IMG/VR virus record: IMGVR_UViG_3300009488_000032 | Span: 1 to 40,070 of that record | Direction: 5' to 3' (one strand) | Origin: a virus | DNA: 40,070 nucleotides | Shown here: piece after piece, positions 6,834 to 12,910 of the stretch | How the letters are laid out: the number at the start of each line of letters is the position of its first letter | How positions within the stretch are numbered: position 1 is the first letter of the stretch | The notes under the pieces: generated by a model | Seen by the model: the letters and a program-made list of their open reading frames with translations, nothing else | What the model was told of the DNA's origin: nothing | The model's database searches: none | Translations under genes and position numbers: made by a program

Positions 6834-7147
6834 TGAAGTGCAAGAAGTGCGGAGCCGATCTAGTCAGTGTGACCCACAGGAGGGCGCATATCTGTCCGGA
6901 CGAATGGGAAGTGTGGCACGAGAACGATCGCGGCGATGATTACTGGACCGTCCGCTGCTTCAGCGCCATGGGTGCCGGGGAGGGCTACGCGGAACATTAC
7001 GACCGGGACTACGCGCTGGTCAACGCCATTGGGAGCGCGATCGAAGTCAAGATCCGCAGGGTGGGCGCGGAGCAGTGGGAGACGTTCGTTCTGTCGGCGG
7101 AGCAGAGCGTCGAGTATGCGGCGCGGGAGAAGGCGACCCATGCCTAG
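6833..7147 (+). CDS. Hypothetical protein with N-terminal CxxC, 104 aa
   Basis: ATG 6833 sits 3 bases after AGGAGGGAG (6822-6830); a GTG at 6830 would add one residue. The protein starts MKCKKCGADL and has a further His/Cys group (HRRAHICPDEW), so a zinc knuckle is likely. The rest is acidic and beta-rich (DDYWTVRCFSAMGAG, AIEVKIRRVGAEQWETFVL). No family is recognised. Its stop lies inside the next gene (8-bp overlap). Confidence 0.7.
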   Translation: MKCKKCGADLVSVTHRRAHICPDEWEVWHENDRGDDYWTVRCFSAMGAGEGYAEHYDRDYALVNAIGSAIEVKIRRVGAEQWETFVLSAEQSVEYAAREKATHA

Positions 7148-7379
7148 GCCATACAAAAACTTTCGCCGCAAGCGCCACGCCTTGCGAGAGGCACGCCGCC
7201 TGGAGGCGCAGCGTAAGTCGGAGGACAAGCCCATCTACGTCTGGCACTACCGGGGTGGTTACATTGGGCGTGGCTACTATGTGGGGACGCGGCTGCCGGA
7301 GCGGATCACGAACAGCAAGGCGGTCGTCACGTTGATCAGTATCGGCGGGCGGACTTCGATTGGGGGATCAAATGACTGA
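7140..7379 (+). CDS. Small basic protein, 79 aa
   Basis: ATG 7140 overlaps the previous gene by 8 bp. The N-terminal 30 residues are very basic (PRPYKNFRRKRHALREARRLEAQRK), suggesting nucleic-acid binding. A short Tyr/Gly-rich segment follows (YVWHYRGGYIGRGYYVGTRLPE). No family is recognised. The end overlaps the next start by 8 bp. Confidence 0.6.
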   Translation: MPRPYKNFRRKRHALREARRLEAQRKSEDKPIYVWHYRGGYIGRGYYVGTRLPERITNSKAVVTLISIGGRTSIGGSND

Positions 7380-7590
7380 GAAACGAAGAGCGAGCAAGAC
7401 GGTTCGCGTCACGTTCGACCGCGAACTCGAAGCGATGGCTCTCATCAAGAAGGCGATGGAAATTGCGGCGCCGTATCAATGGGATCGGATCCTGAAATGG
7501 GCGGTGTCGCAATATCTCGGCACCGAGGATCACGTCAACGAGGCCATCGTAATCCGCAAGACGCGGGTATCGCTGACCGACCACAAATGA
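7372..7590 (+). CDS. Small hypothetical protein, 72 aa (ribbon-helix-helix possible)
   Basis: The N terminus KRRASKTVRVTFDRELEAMALIKKAMEIA could be the strand plus first helix of a ribbon-helix-helix DNA-binding protein, and RILKWAVSQYLG could be the second helix. This is only a secondary-structure resemblance. The stop is ATGA-coupled to a tiny frame at 7587. Confidence 0.6.
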   Translation: MTEKRRASKTVRVTFDRELEAMALIKKAMEIAAPYQWDRILKWAVSQYLGTEDHVNEAIVIRKTRVSLTDHK

Positions 7591-7646
7591 TCGGCCGTCA
7601 CTACACATGCCGGGGCGAGCGCGTCGAGGCCGGGAGGGTGACATGA
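7587..7646 (+). CDS. Tiny coupled frame, 19 aa
   Basis: This frame begins inside the upstream stop and ends inside the next start, both as ATGA, and encodes MIGRHYTCRGERVEAGRVT. The Shine-Dalgarno for the next gene (GGGAGG, 7631-7636) lies inside it. It has the same both-ends coupling as 2230-2283. It may be a micropeptide or only a ribosome bridge. Confidence 0.3.
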   Translation: MIGRHYTCRGERVEAGRVT

Positions 7647-8125
7647 GAGACGGACAGATCAAGCGAGCGGTCGAGATCCTTGAGGCCGACGGATTCGACA
7701 TGCGCTGGGCCACGGGACTTGACGAGGCGGTCGAGACGATTATCGAGCGGCGACAGGCGGCGCGGGCGGAACTAACCACGGCGGGCCAGGCGCTGGTTCG
7801 TGCCGATAAAGAGGTGACGAAGCTGCGCGCCGCCCTGACTGCGCTTGTCAACCAGATCGACGCGGTGCAAGGCGATGCCGACTACCAGTATCACTGGTCA
7901 ATGGCCTTCGTCCATGCAGGCTCGTACAAGGGGCCACACTACGCCGATGAACTCAAGGCGGCGCGGGAAGTGCTGGCGATGAAGACGGACCAGATCGCCC
8001 GCTGCAAGGGGTGCGGGAAATACTTGGAGCTTGACCAGACGCATCACGGATCGCACGTCGTTGACCGCTCAGAGTGCGGACCCGTGGAATGGGTAGACCG
8101 CGAGAAGCCAGCGGGGATGCCGTGA
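7643..8125 (+). CDS. Hypothetical coiled-coil protein with a C-terminal zinc knuckle, 160 aa
   Basis: Residues ~30-75 form a predicted coiled coil (TIIERRQAARAELTTAGQALVRADKEVTKLRAALTALVNQ, shown here in part). The middle is Tyr/His-rich (DADYQYHWSMAFVHAG). The end has CKGCGKY and, further on, HHGSH and a Cys, which could complete a zinc site. No family is recognised. The gene is ATGA-coupled upstream and GTGA-coupled downstream. Confidence 0.65.
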   Translation: MRDGQIKRAVEILEADGFDMRWATGLDEAVETIIERRQAARAELTTAGQALVRADKEVTKLRAALTALVNQIDAVQGDADYQYHWSMAFVHAGSYKGPHYADELKAAREVLAMKTDQIARCKGCGKYLELDQTHHGSHVVDRSECGPVEWVDREKPAGMP

Positions 8126-8307
8126 CCTTCCACCCCTGCCCACACTGCGGCCGCGAGTTCCGCTTCGCGTCCCAGCTTCAACGCCACCTGGCCACCAGGG
8201 CGCGGGCGGGCGAGTGCCCGATCCATACAAGCCGCGCAGGGAACCGACGAAGCCGAAGCGGCGGCACAGGATGGGGCCACGGCCAAAGCCGTCCGATGAC
8301 CCGATGA
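8122..8307 (+). CDS. Small C2H2/C2HC zinc-finger protein, 61 aa
   Basis: GTG 8122 overlaps the previous stop. The sequence CPHCGREFRFASQLQRHLATR has the spacing of a classical finger: CxxC, a Phe/Leu core, then His, with a second His missing and a Cys 9-10 residues later (RAGEC). The C-terminal third is Arg/Gly-rich, so nucleic-acid binding is likely. Small C2H2-type fingers occur in phages and their hosts, often as regulators. The end overlaps another tiny frame. Confidence 0.65.
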   Translation: MTFHPCPHCGREFRFASQLQRHLATRARAGECPIHTSRAGNRRSRSGGTGWGHGQSRPMTR

Positions 8308-8348
8308 CCGCCGATGACTACGAGTACGCCCGGCGGTACTGGACTTGA
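8304..8348 (+). CDS. Tiny frame, 14 aa
   Basis: ATG 8304 overlaps the zinc-finger stop as ATGA, and the frame encodes MTADDYEYARRYWT before a TGA seven bases ahead of the next gene. It is again a very short frame filling a gap between coupled genes. The evidence for expression is only the overlap. Confidence 0.2.
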   Translation: MTADDYEYARRYWT

Positions 8349-8355
8349 GGATGCC

Positions 8356-9012
8356 ATGAGAATATGCGTTGGCAGCACGCGCAGCAGAGAGTTTGTTGAC
8401 GCGCTTCGCAAATACGACATCGGGCGCGTGAACCACCCAGAGTCGCATTTCAATCCCTATCAGGGTGAGAAGTGGATTGCGGATAACGGCGCATTTTCAG
8501 CATGGCTCAAGGGACGATCGTTCAACGAAACGGTCTTCCGACGGTACCTTGATAAGCTCGGCAAGCATACAGATCCACAATTCGCAGTGCTGCCGGACAT
8601 CGTAGCTGAAGGATTGCGCTCTCTTGAATATTCGATTCATTGGGTGACCAGGGATTCGCTCCCGGCGTGGTCTTGGTATCTCGCTCTGCAAGATGGCATG
8701 TCCGTCACGGACGTTGAATCCTGCATTGATCTCGTTGACGGCCTTTTCATCGGCGGCACTTTGCGATTCAAGTCAGAAGTCTACGCATGGGTTGAACTCG
8801 GCCGGCGCCACGGCAAGCCTGTGCATTTCGGCAGGGCGGGCGTCCACCATCGGCTACACGAGGCCAACCGCGCCGGGTGCGACTCCGCCGACTCCGCCTT
8901 TCCCCTCTGGTGCCGAGAGCGGTTTTTCAGATTTCTTGATTGGACCAAGGGTGGTCACTACGATCCAGACAGCTATAGACAACTACTGCTAGAGCTAAGG
9001 GCCGGGACTTGA
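8356..9012 (+). CDS. tRNA-guanine transglycosylase superfamily protein, DpdA-like (DNA 7-deazaguanine insertion)
   Basis: This 218-residue protein has motifs in the order seen in TGT barrels. DNGAFSAW (43-50) lines up with the TGT DSGGFQ loop bearing a catalytic Asp, and VLPDIVA (78-84) is a second acidic strand. YLALQDGM (108-115) comes next, then GLFIGGT (129-135), which resembles GLAIGG. HFGRAGVHHRLHEANRAGCDSADSAFP (157-183, seen in parts) resembles the TGT G-G-P/L-A-G-D-x-x-D stretch. TGT enzymes swap guanine for a 7-deazaguanine; phage relatives called DpdA do this in DNA, protecting it from restriction. The protein is shorter than bacterial TGT, and no C-terminal zinc cluster is obvious. 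No preQ0-pathway gene is in the window, so precursor would come from the host or from genes outside. It neighbours two methyltransferases. The superfamily is fairly sure, the DNA role less so. Confidence 0.65.
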   Translation: MRICVGSTRSREFVDALRKYDIGRVNHPESHFNPYQGEKWIADNGAFSAWLKGRSFNETVFRRYLDKLGKHTDPQFAVLPDIVAEGLRSLEYSIHWVTRDSLPAWSWYLALQDGMSVTDVESCIDLVDGLFIGGTLRFKSEVYAWVELGRRHGKPVHFGRAGVHHRLHEANRAGCDSADSAFPLWCRERFFRFLDWTKGGHYDPDSYRQLLLELRAGT

Positions 9013-9024
9013 GGGCGTGAGAAT

Positions 9025-9077
9025 AGTTTTCAAAAACCTCCGATTTTCCTTGACACGCGCTCAAGACGTGGTATACT
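9025..9077 (+). promoter_or_regulatory. Likely sigma-70 promoter with A/T-tract upstream element
   Basis: TTGACA (9050-9055) and TATACT (9072-9077) are separated by 16 bp, the best consensus match in the window. AGTTTTCAAAAA (9025-9036) lies 13 bp upstream; the same 12-mer precedes TTGACA at 39519. It follows the TGT-like gene stop and would drive the small-gene block from 9182. A transcript would start near 9084, just before a small hairpin TGAGT/ACTCA (9085-9100). Confidence 0.75.
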
Positions 9078-9110
9078 GTAATCATGAGTCGGGCAACTCA
9101 CATACAAGAT

Positions 9111-9176
9111 ACCGGATCGGCGGCCTTCTGGGGCGTCTGCCCGGCTCCCCCGGTGGGTCGCCGGTCCGGTTGGAGG
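9111..9176 (+). promoter_or_regulatory. Structured 5' leader ending at the Shine-Dalgarno
   Basis: ACCGGATCGGCG (9111-9122) pairs with CGCCGGTCCGGT (9159-9170): 12 pairs with one G-U, closing a 36-nt loop. The stem ends one base before TGGAGG (9171-9176), so folding would directly affect ribosome access to the gene at 9182. It resembles the leader at 9733 in sequence as well as shape. Confidence 0.55.
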
Positions 9177-9181
9177 TTGAG

Positions 9182-9364
9182 ATGACGACCTACAAAGCAG
9201 CGATCTGGCGGAGCGACGATGGACAGGGCTCGGTAGTGCTGACTTTGCCCGAGGAGTCTGGCAAGAACGACGAGGAGCTGCTCAGACTGGCCCATGAGGA
9301 AGCTGAAAAGGAGCGGCTGGATCTCGACGGTGGGGAGATCGTCATCGGCGATTGGACCGACTGA
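9182..9364 (+). CDS. Small acidic protein, 60 aa
   Basis: ATG 9182 lies 5 bases after TTGGAGG. The product (MTTYKAAIWRSDDGQGSVVL, then a helix rich in Glu and a final IVIGDWTD) has a beta-alpha-beta look. It resembles many unnamed small phage proteins; no function can be assigned. The same frame is open upstream through the leader, but the good ribosome site supports this start. Confidence 0.65.
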   Translation: MTTYKAAIWRSDDGQGSVVLTLPEESGKNDEELLRLAHEEAEKERLDLDGGEIVIGDWTD

Positions 9365-9371
9365 CATAAGG

Positions 9372-9420
9372 GGCCCGGCGTTGCGGCCGGGCCGGACCAT
9401 GCCCTGCGGTGGGCGGGAGG
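9372..9420 (+). promoter_or_regulatory. Hairpin and Shine-Dalgarno before 9427
   Basis: GGCCCGGC (9372-9379) and GCCGGGCC (9386-9393) form a perfect 8-bp stem with a 6-nt loop. A Shine-Dalgarno, GGGAGG (9415-9420), follows about 20 bases later. No T-tract follows the stem, so it is not a typical terminator. It is a third structured leader in a row. Confidence 0.45.
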
Positions 9421-9426
9421 TGAGAG

Positions 9427-9726
9427 ATGAGATGGGAAAAGATCGGGGATATGAGAGGCAAGATGCTTCTCCTGCCTGCGGTGGGCGATGAGTGGGTTCT
9501 TTGTGGCCCGGGAGCATCCCCAGCCACAGAGGAACAGGCGATGGCGGTGGTGCTCCCCGACGGGGGATTCCCCGGCCATGTGAGTCGAGGCGGATATCAT
9601 TGGATGGCGCGTCGGGATGCACTGCCGGAAATGCCATCATCCAAGCCGCGGCCAGTGTCGATAATGGCACGCTGCCCATCGCCGTCATGGCGGGACGATG
9701 ATGGGCAACACGGCCACGGACGATGA
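9427..9726 (+). CDS. Hypothetical protein, 99 aa; reading frame uncertain
   Basis: ATG 9427 has a good ribosome site (GGGAGGTGAGAG). The first ~65 residues look protein-like (MRWEKIGDMRGKMLLLPAVG, MAVVLPDGGFPG, GGYHWMARRDALPE). The last ~30 are Pro/Ser/Asp/His-rich and poor. In another frame the same 3' DNA ends in a better-looking stretch, NAIIQAAASVDNGTLPIAVM, with TGA at 9699-9701. A frameshift or a sequencing error near 9600-9630 would explain both. Confidence 0.4.
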   Translation: MRWEKIGDMRGKMLLLPAVGDEWVLCGPGASPATEEQAMAVVLPDGGFPGHVSRGGYHWMARRDALPEMPSSKPRPVSIMARCPSPSWRDDDGQHGHGR

Positions 9727-9732
9727 TCACAC

Positions 9733-9789
9733 GACCGGCGGCCCTGCGTCGGTGCTTCCCGTTCCTCGCGGGGTCGTCGGTCTTGGAGG
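9733..9789 (+). promoter_or_regulatory. Structured 5' leader ending at the Shine-Dalgarno
   Basis: GACCGGCGGCCC (9733-9744) pairs with GGGTCGTCGGTC (9771-9782): 12 pairs with two G-U, closing a 26-nt loop. TTGGAGG (9783-9789) follows directly. The segment shares CGGCGGCC, GGGTCG-CGGTC and TTGGAGGT-GAG with the leader at 9111, so the two look like diverged copies of one element. Confidence 0.5.
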
Positions 9790-9796
9790 TGAGGGG

Positions 9797-9997
9797 ATGA
9801 TCGAATACCATATTTTCACCGCGACGTTGCGGGGTGGCGATCTTGCGACCTTCCTGATTTCGGACGATGCCTTGGCCGATGGCGATCCGGAGGTTTTTCT
9901 TCCGATCGGGGTGCGCGAGATCAGCGACCACGGCACGGTCGAAATCAGCGGGCCGGAAGAGCACATGCTGACCGAGTACTTCTCGGACAAGTCATGA
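9797..9997 (+). CDS. Small hypothetical protein, 66 aa
   Basis: ATG 9797 has a strong ribosome site (TTGGAGGTGAGGGG). A longer in-frame start at 9698 would run through the hairpin leader and is less likely. The product is acidic (MIEYHIFTATLRGGDLATFL, EISGPEEHMLTEYFSDK), with alternating strands. It is ATGA-coupled to the next gene. Confidence 0.6.
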   Translation: MIEYHIFTATLRGGDLATFLISDDALADGDPEVFLPIGVREISDHGTVEISGPEEHMLTEYFSDKS

Positions 9998-10221
9998 CCG
10001 CCCCCATGCGCGCCTTCATCGCCGTGCGGAAGCGGGAGCACGGGCCACGCCATGACCGGCCCGCAACCCTCGAGTTCTTCGATTTCGACATGTTCGGGGC
10101 GGTACGTGGGATCTCGCAGGACGCAGCGGATCGGCGGGATGCGATGACCCCGGATGACGTGCGCTCCCCCGTGGTCCGCATCGCAGAGGTGGAGATACGG
10201 GAGATTGGGGGTGGGGGATGA
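9994..10221 (+). CDS. Hypothetical protein, 75 aa
   Basis: The start overlaps the previous stop by ATGA. The N terminus is basic (MRAFIAVRKREHGPRHDRPA), followed by FFDFDMFGAVRGISQDAADRR and an acidic end. No family is recognised. It is coupled by ATGA to the next gene. Confidence 0.55.
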   Translation: MTAPMRAFIAVRKREHGPRHDRPATLEFFDFDMFGAVRGISQDAADRRDAMTPDDVRSPVVRIAEVEIREIGGGG

Positions 10222-10499
10222 AGAACGAGGCCATGGAAAAGGCGATCGACCGCCTGGCTGCGTTGGTGGACAACGGGTCGCTCCTCGCAGCCACGAACCC
10301 GGCCGGGATGCTGGATGCGGTGTCCGATGAAATCGAGCGGTTGCGGAAGGCAGATGGCGACCTTCTGGAAAAGGAGATCGTCGTGCTCAAGGGCCTGCTG
10401 CTGAGCGCGGTGTTGTATCGCCGCAGAAAGCGCGAGCAAACATGGGAGAGTCGGGCCAGGCAGGCGCTCGGGATCGCCAAGGCCAAAGGTGGATCATGA
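10218..10499 (+). CDS. Hypothetical helical protein, 93 aa
   Basis: GGGGGTGGGGG precedes ATG 10218, which also overlaps the previous stop. The protein looks all-helical, with two amphipathic segments (MEKAIDRLAALVDNG and AVSDEIERLRKADGDLLEKE), a hydrophobic stretch (IVVLKGLLLSAVLYRRRK) too short to be a clear membrane helix, and a basic tail. No family is recognised. Confidence 0.6.
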   Translation: MKNEAMEKAIDRLAALVDNGSLLAATNPAGMLDAVSDEIERLRKADGDLLEKEIVVLKGLLLSAVLYRRRKREQTWESRARQALGIAKAKGGS

Positions 10500-10744
10500 C
10501 CCACCTAGCCGTGCTCAAGTTCATCGCCCATCTCCTGTCGGAACATGACGACATGCAGGAGCAACTCGACCACGCGAACATGTACGCGGCGGACCAGGAG
10601 CGGAGAGCGGGCGAGCTGCAACTGAAATTGGTGGCACAACCAGGCATGCGTACGGAGAGATTCAGGGAGCCGCGATGCGAAGAACGGCCCGGAGATTACA
10701 GGTGCCGCTTGCTGCCGGGGCATGACGGCGAACATTTGTTCTGA
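10496..10744 (+). CDS. Small protein with C-terminal Cys/His motif, 82 aa
   Basis: The start overlaps the previous stop by ATGA. The N-terminal two thirds are helical/coiled coil (LLSEHDDMQEQLDHANMY). The end, CEERPGDYRCRLLPGHDGEHLF, follows a Cys-Cys-x-Leu-Pro-x-Gly-His-x-Gly-x-His pattern common in small phage proteins and thought to bind zinc. Function is unknown. Confidence 0.6.
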   Translation: MTHLAVLKFIAHLLSEHDDMQEQLDHANMYAADQERRAGELQLKLVAQPGMRTERFREPRCEERPGDYRCRLLPGHDGEHLF

Positions 10745-10756
10745 GGAGGGGCGACG

Positions 10757-11026
10757 ATGAAGATCCACGAGCTGAAGACTCGGCCGCAGTTCATGGGGCC
10801 GATCCTCGATGGGCGCAAGGCTTTCGAACTACGCTACGATGACCGTGGCTTCGAGGTGGGCGATGTGCTGCACTTGCGAGAGTGGTGTCCGGAGAGCGAG
10901 ACATATTCGGGGCGAGAGGCGTTGGCCGAAGTGACGTACATCTTGCTGATCGGCGTGATTGTCGTTGTCCCGACGATCAATCCCTGGGTCGCCATGAGTA
11001 TCAAGCTCCTGAAAGTATCGCCATGA
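10757..11026 (+). CDS. ASCH-domain protein (DUF3850-like), 89 aa
   Basis: The sequence MKIHELKTRPQFMGPILDGR, then KAFELRYDDRGFEVGDVLHL and REWCPESETYSGREA, matches the small ASCH family I know as DUF3850. The family has a PUA-like beta barrel, and members are thought to bind RNA or modified nucleobases. The last part (EVTYILLI, then VAMSIKLLKV) supplies the closing strands. GAGGAGGGG lies just upstream of the ATG. ASCH proteins are frequent in phages with modified DNA, but a direct role here is not shown. Confidence 0.75.
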   Translation: MKIHELKTRPQFMGPILDGRKAFELRYDDRGFEVGDVLHLREWCPESETYSGREALAEVTYILLIGVIVVVPTINPWVAMSIKLLKVSP

Positions 11027-11412
11027 CCGACGCGAAGCCGCCCGACGACTCCCGGGCCCGCATCGAAGAACTCACCCGCCAACTGGCCGAATCGCAGGAG
11101 CGGTGTCGGAGAGCGGAGCGGAGCGCGGAGGGGGTCGAGGATGCCCACGGGGCGCGCAAGGCGGCGGAGCGTAACCATGCCGAAGTCTGCGCCTTGCACC
11201 AGCACCAATGGGAGGATGCCTACGCCGAAGCTGGCTACTTCCGCCGGCTAGTCGAGGAGATGTGGGCCGCCGGTGTGAAGCTGGCCGGGGAGCTTGCGGA
11301 ATTGAAGGGGGAAAGCGCGGAAGCCCTAGTCGCAGCCGAGACCGCCGCAGATAAGAGGGCGCTGGCGCTTGCCTTCGAGGCTCAGATCGAACGAGGAATG
11401 AGGCGACGATGA
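11023..11412 (+). CDS. Hypothetical coiled-coil protein, 129 aa
   Basis: The start overlaps the ASCH gene by ATGA. It is rich in Ala, Glu and Arg with heptads through most of its length (RARIEELTRQLAESQERCRR and AGELAELKGESAEALVAAE). A Trp/Tyr-rich middle (HQHQWEDAYAEAGYFRRLVEE) breaks the coil. It may oligomerise. No family is recognised. Confidence 0.6.
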   Translation: MTDAKPPDDSRARIEELTRQLAESQERCRRAERSAEGVEDAHGARKAAERNHAEVCALHQHQWEDAYAEAGYFRRLVEEMWAAGVKLAGELAELKGESAEALVAAETAADKRALALAFEAQIERGMRRR

Positions 11413-11813
11413 CCGACGCCACCGATATCGCTCTGCTTGACGAGATAGCCGATGCGCGCCGGGAGATCGACCGGCTCCGGGGTGTGACCGTGGACATGGG
11501 ACAGCGGATCGCGGAACTGCAAGGAATGCACAAGGCACGCAGAATCGCTCGTACCGTCAACCGGCTGACTTACGATCTGCGGTGGATGGTGGACGAAAAG
11601 CTATTCGAATCATCGGAGGATTTCGGCGTTACGATCGGCGCGGCGTTCTGCGTGCTGTTCGACAAGCTGGTTATCGAGGGCTCCGCGTTCGGAGTCGATA
11701 GCCGCAAGGCGTTTGGAGTCGATAGCCGCAAGGCGTTCGATGCGTTCTTCTCAGCGATGATCCACCGGAAGGTGCAGCGCGATGGCGTACAGTCTGGCGC
11801 TACGCAGAATTGA
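11409..11813 (+). CDS. Hypothetical protein with internal 8-residue duplication, 134 aa
   Basis: The start overlaps the previous stop by ATGA. The N-terminal part is coiled coil (ALLDEIADARREIDRLRG); the middle (RTVNRLTYDLRWMVDEKLFE) is helical. AFGVDSRK is repeated twice in tandem at about residues 93-108, encoded by a 24-bp DNA duplication differing at one base. The repeat keeps the frame. Function is unknown. Confidence 0.6.
   Translation: MTDATDIALLDEIADARREIDRLRGVTVDMGQRIAELQGMHKARRIARTVNRLTYDLRWMVDEKLFESSEDFGVTIGAAFCVLFDKLVIEGSAFGVDSRKAFGVDSRKAFDAFFSAMIHRKVQRDGVQSGATQN
11685..11732 (+). repeat. 24-bp tandem duplication (2 copies)
   Basis: Copies at 11685-11708 and 11709-11732 differ only by C/T at the sixth base. 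The length is a multiple of three, so the host gene gains AFGVDSRK without a frame change. Near identity suggests a recent slippage event. Confidence 0.9.
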
Positions 11814-11825
11814 GGGTGTGAGCGA

Positions 11826-12065
11826 ATGAAGCAATCCACGATCCTTGACCCCACCGGCCAGCCATATGCGATCGCCACCGAAGAGGGCGAGAGGGCACAG
11901 GGGCGCCGCGAAGCCATGCAGCGGGTCGTCAATGCCAAGAAGGCCGGGGCACTGATTTCGTATGCCGGGTCGTTCTGGCGCACAATGGACGTGCTGGACG
12001 TGGGGTTCTTCGTGCTCTACGCGGGACCGAGCGGGAAGACGAAGAAGAGGAGGCGGGAGAAGTGA
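11826..12065 (+). CDS. Small hypothetical protein, 79 aa
   Basis: ATG 11826 follows GAGGGTGTGAGCGA by a suitable distance. The middle (KKAGALISYAGSFWRTMDVLDVGFFVLYAGPSG) looks like a small beta sheet; the last ten residues are nearly all Lys/Arg. No family is recognised. It ends in a GTGA overlap with the next gene. Confidence 0.6.
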   Translation: MKQSTILDPTGQPYAIATEEGERAQGRREAMQRVVNAKKAGALISYAGSFWRTMDVLDVGFFVLYAGPSGKTKKRRREK

Positions 12066-12334
12066 ATCTGTACCTCATCACCACCGACGAGGGGCCAAGG
12101 TGCCCGCTATCTGGCCGCCGGCAGCACTACGAATGCTACGATGAGGCTGTCGTCTGTGCTGGATCGGACGAAGAGGCCGCATCAATACATCCGTCCGGGA
12201 AGGGCGCTGACAAGTGGGGCTCTTGGGCTAACGGCTGGTGTGAGCGCCCGGACCAAGTCAAGGTCGAACTCATCGGCACTGCTGCGTCGCACGTCAAGCG
12301 GGGCGTGGTGCTGGCGTCGTTTTGTGCGGGGTGA
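12062..12334 (+). CDS. Conserved-looking small phage protein, 90 aa
   Basis: GTG 12062 overlaps the previous stop. The protein begins MNLYLITTDEGPRCPLSG and has YDEAVVCAGSDEEAASIHP, then KVELIGTAASHVKRGVVLASFCAG. I recognise this pattern (an N-terminal YLIT strand, an 'AxSxEEAxxIHP' helix and a 'GVVLASFxAG' end) from many phages, always without a function. It looks like a small ferredoxin-like or similar fold. Confidence 0.7.
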   Translation: MNLYLITTDEGPRCPLSGRRQHYECYDEAVVCAGSDEEAASIHPSGKGADKWGSWANGWCERPDQVKVELIGTAASHVKRGVVLASFCAG

Positions 12335-12805
12335 ATGATGATTCTCCTCGCCCGCACAATGGCCGCAGCCACCGCACCACCAGGGCGAGCGGAACTGGAA
12401 GACTTGCGGGCTCGGGTTGAGCGGCTGGAGGAATCGATGCGGCCGACGGAAGCCGAGAAGCTCCAGGCCGCCTACGGGAAGGAGCTGGACAACTATCCGC
12501 CAGGGCATCCACTTCGGATGGAGCGCGGCGATGATTTCTTCAGTGGATGGGGACCGCCGCTATTCCCGGCAGAGCCGGGAGATGATCACATGATGCTCGT
12601 GGGCGAGTACACGGTGAGCGTCAGACCGAACTACATCGAGGGCTTCCGTTGTATGTGTTGCGAGAGGTGGATTCCATGGGCCGAGATAAACGGGCCCGCC
12701 AACCGACCGCTGCGCGTGACAGGGCAGGCACTCGCCCCGGGCATGGTATTGGTGCTGGAGGGGCTTTGTCCTTCATGTTGCATCCCGCGGGATTGCGAGG
12801 CGTGA
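12335..12805 (+). CDS. Hypothetical protein with two cysteine pairs, 156 aa
   Basis: The frame begins directly after the previous stop. Starts at 12335, 12338 or 12359 are all possible. Residues ~25-45 are coiled coil (LEDLRARVERLEESMRP). The C-terminal part holds CMCCERWIPW and CPSCC, a likely zinc site, around a beta-rich segment (LRVTGQALAPGMVLVLEG). No family is recognised. Confidence 0.65.
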   Translation: MMILLARTMAAATAPPGRAELEDLRARVERLEESMRPTEAEKLQAAYGKELDNYPPGHPLRMERGDDFFSGWGPPLFPAEPGDDHMMLVGEYTVSVRPNYIEGFRCMCCERWIPWAEINGPANRPLRVTGQALAPGMVLVLEGLCPSCCIPRDCEA

Positions 12806-12876
12806 TGCGCTACTACGTACAGATCGGTGACCAATCATTCCTCGCCTTCCCGGTCGAGCATAGCAAGCGGCGTTGA
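12805..12876 (+). CDS. Very small protein, 23 aa
   Basis: ATG 12805 (or GTG 12802) overlaps the previous stop, and the frame encodes MRYYVQIGDQSFLAFPVEHS followed by three basic residues. The alternation of hydrophobic and polar residues is like a beta hairpin, so it looks more protein-like than the other tiny frames. GCGAGG lies upstream. Confidence 0.35.
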   Translation: MRYYVQIGDQSFLAFPVEHSKRR

Positions 12877-12910
12877 CACGGGCCGCCGAAGCTCAAGAGG
12901 GAGCGCACGC

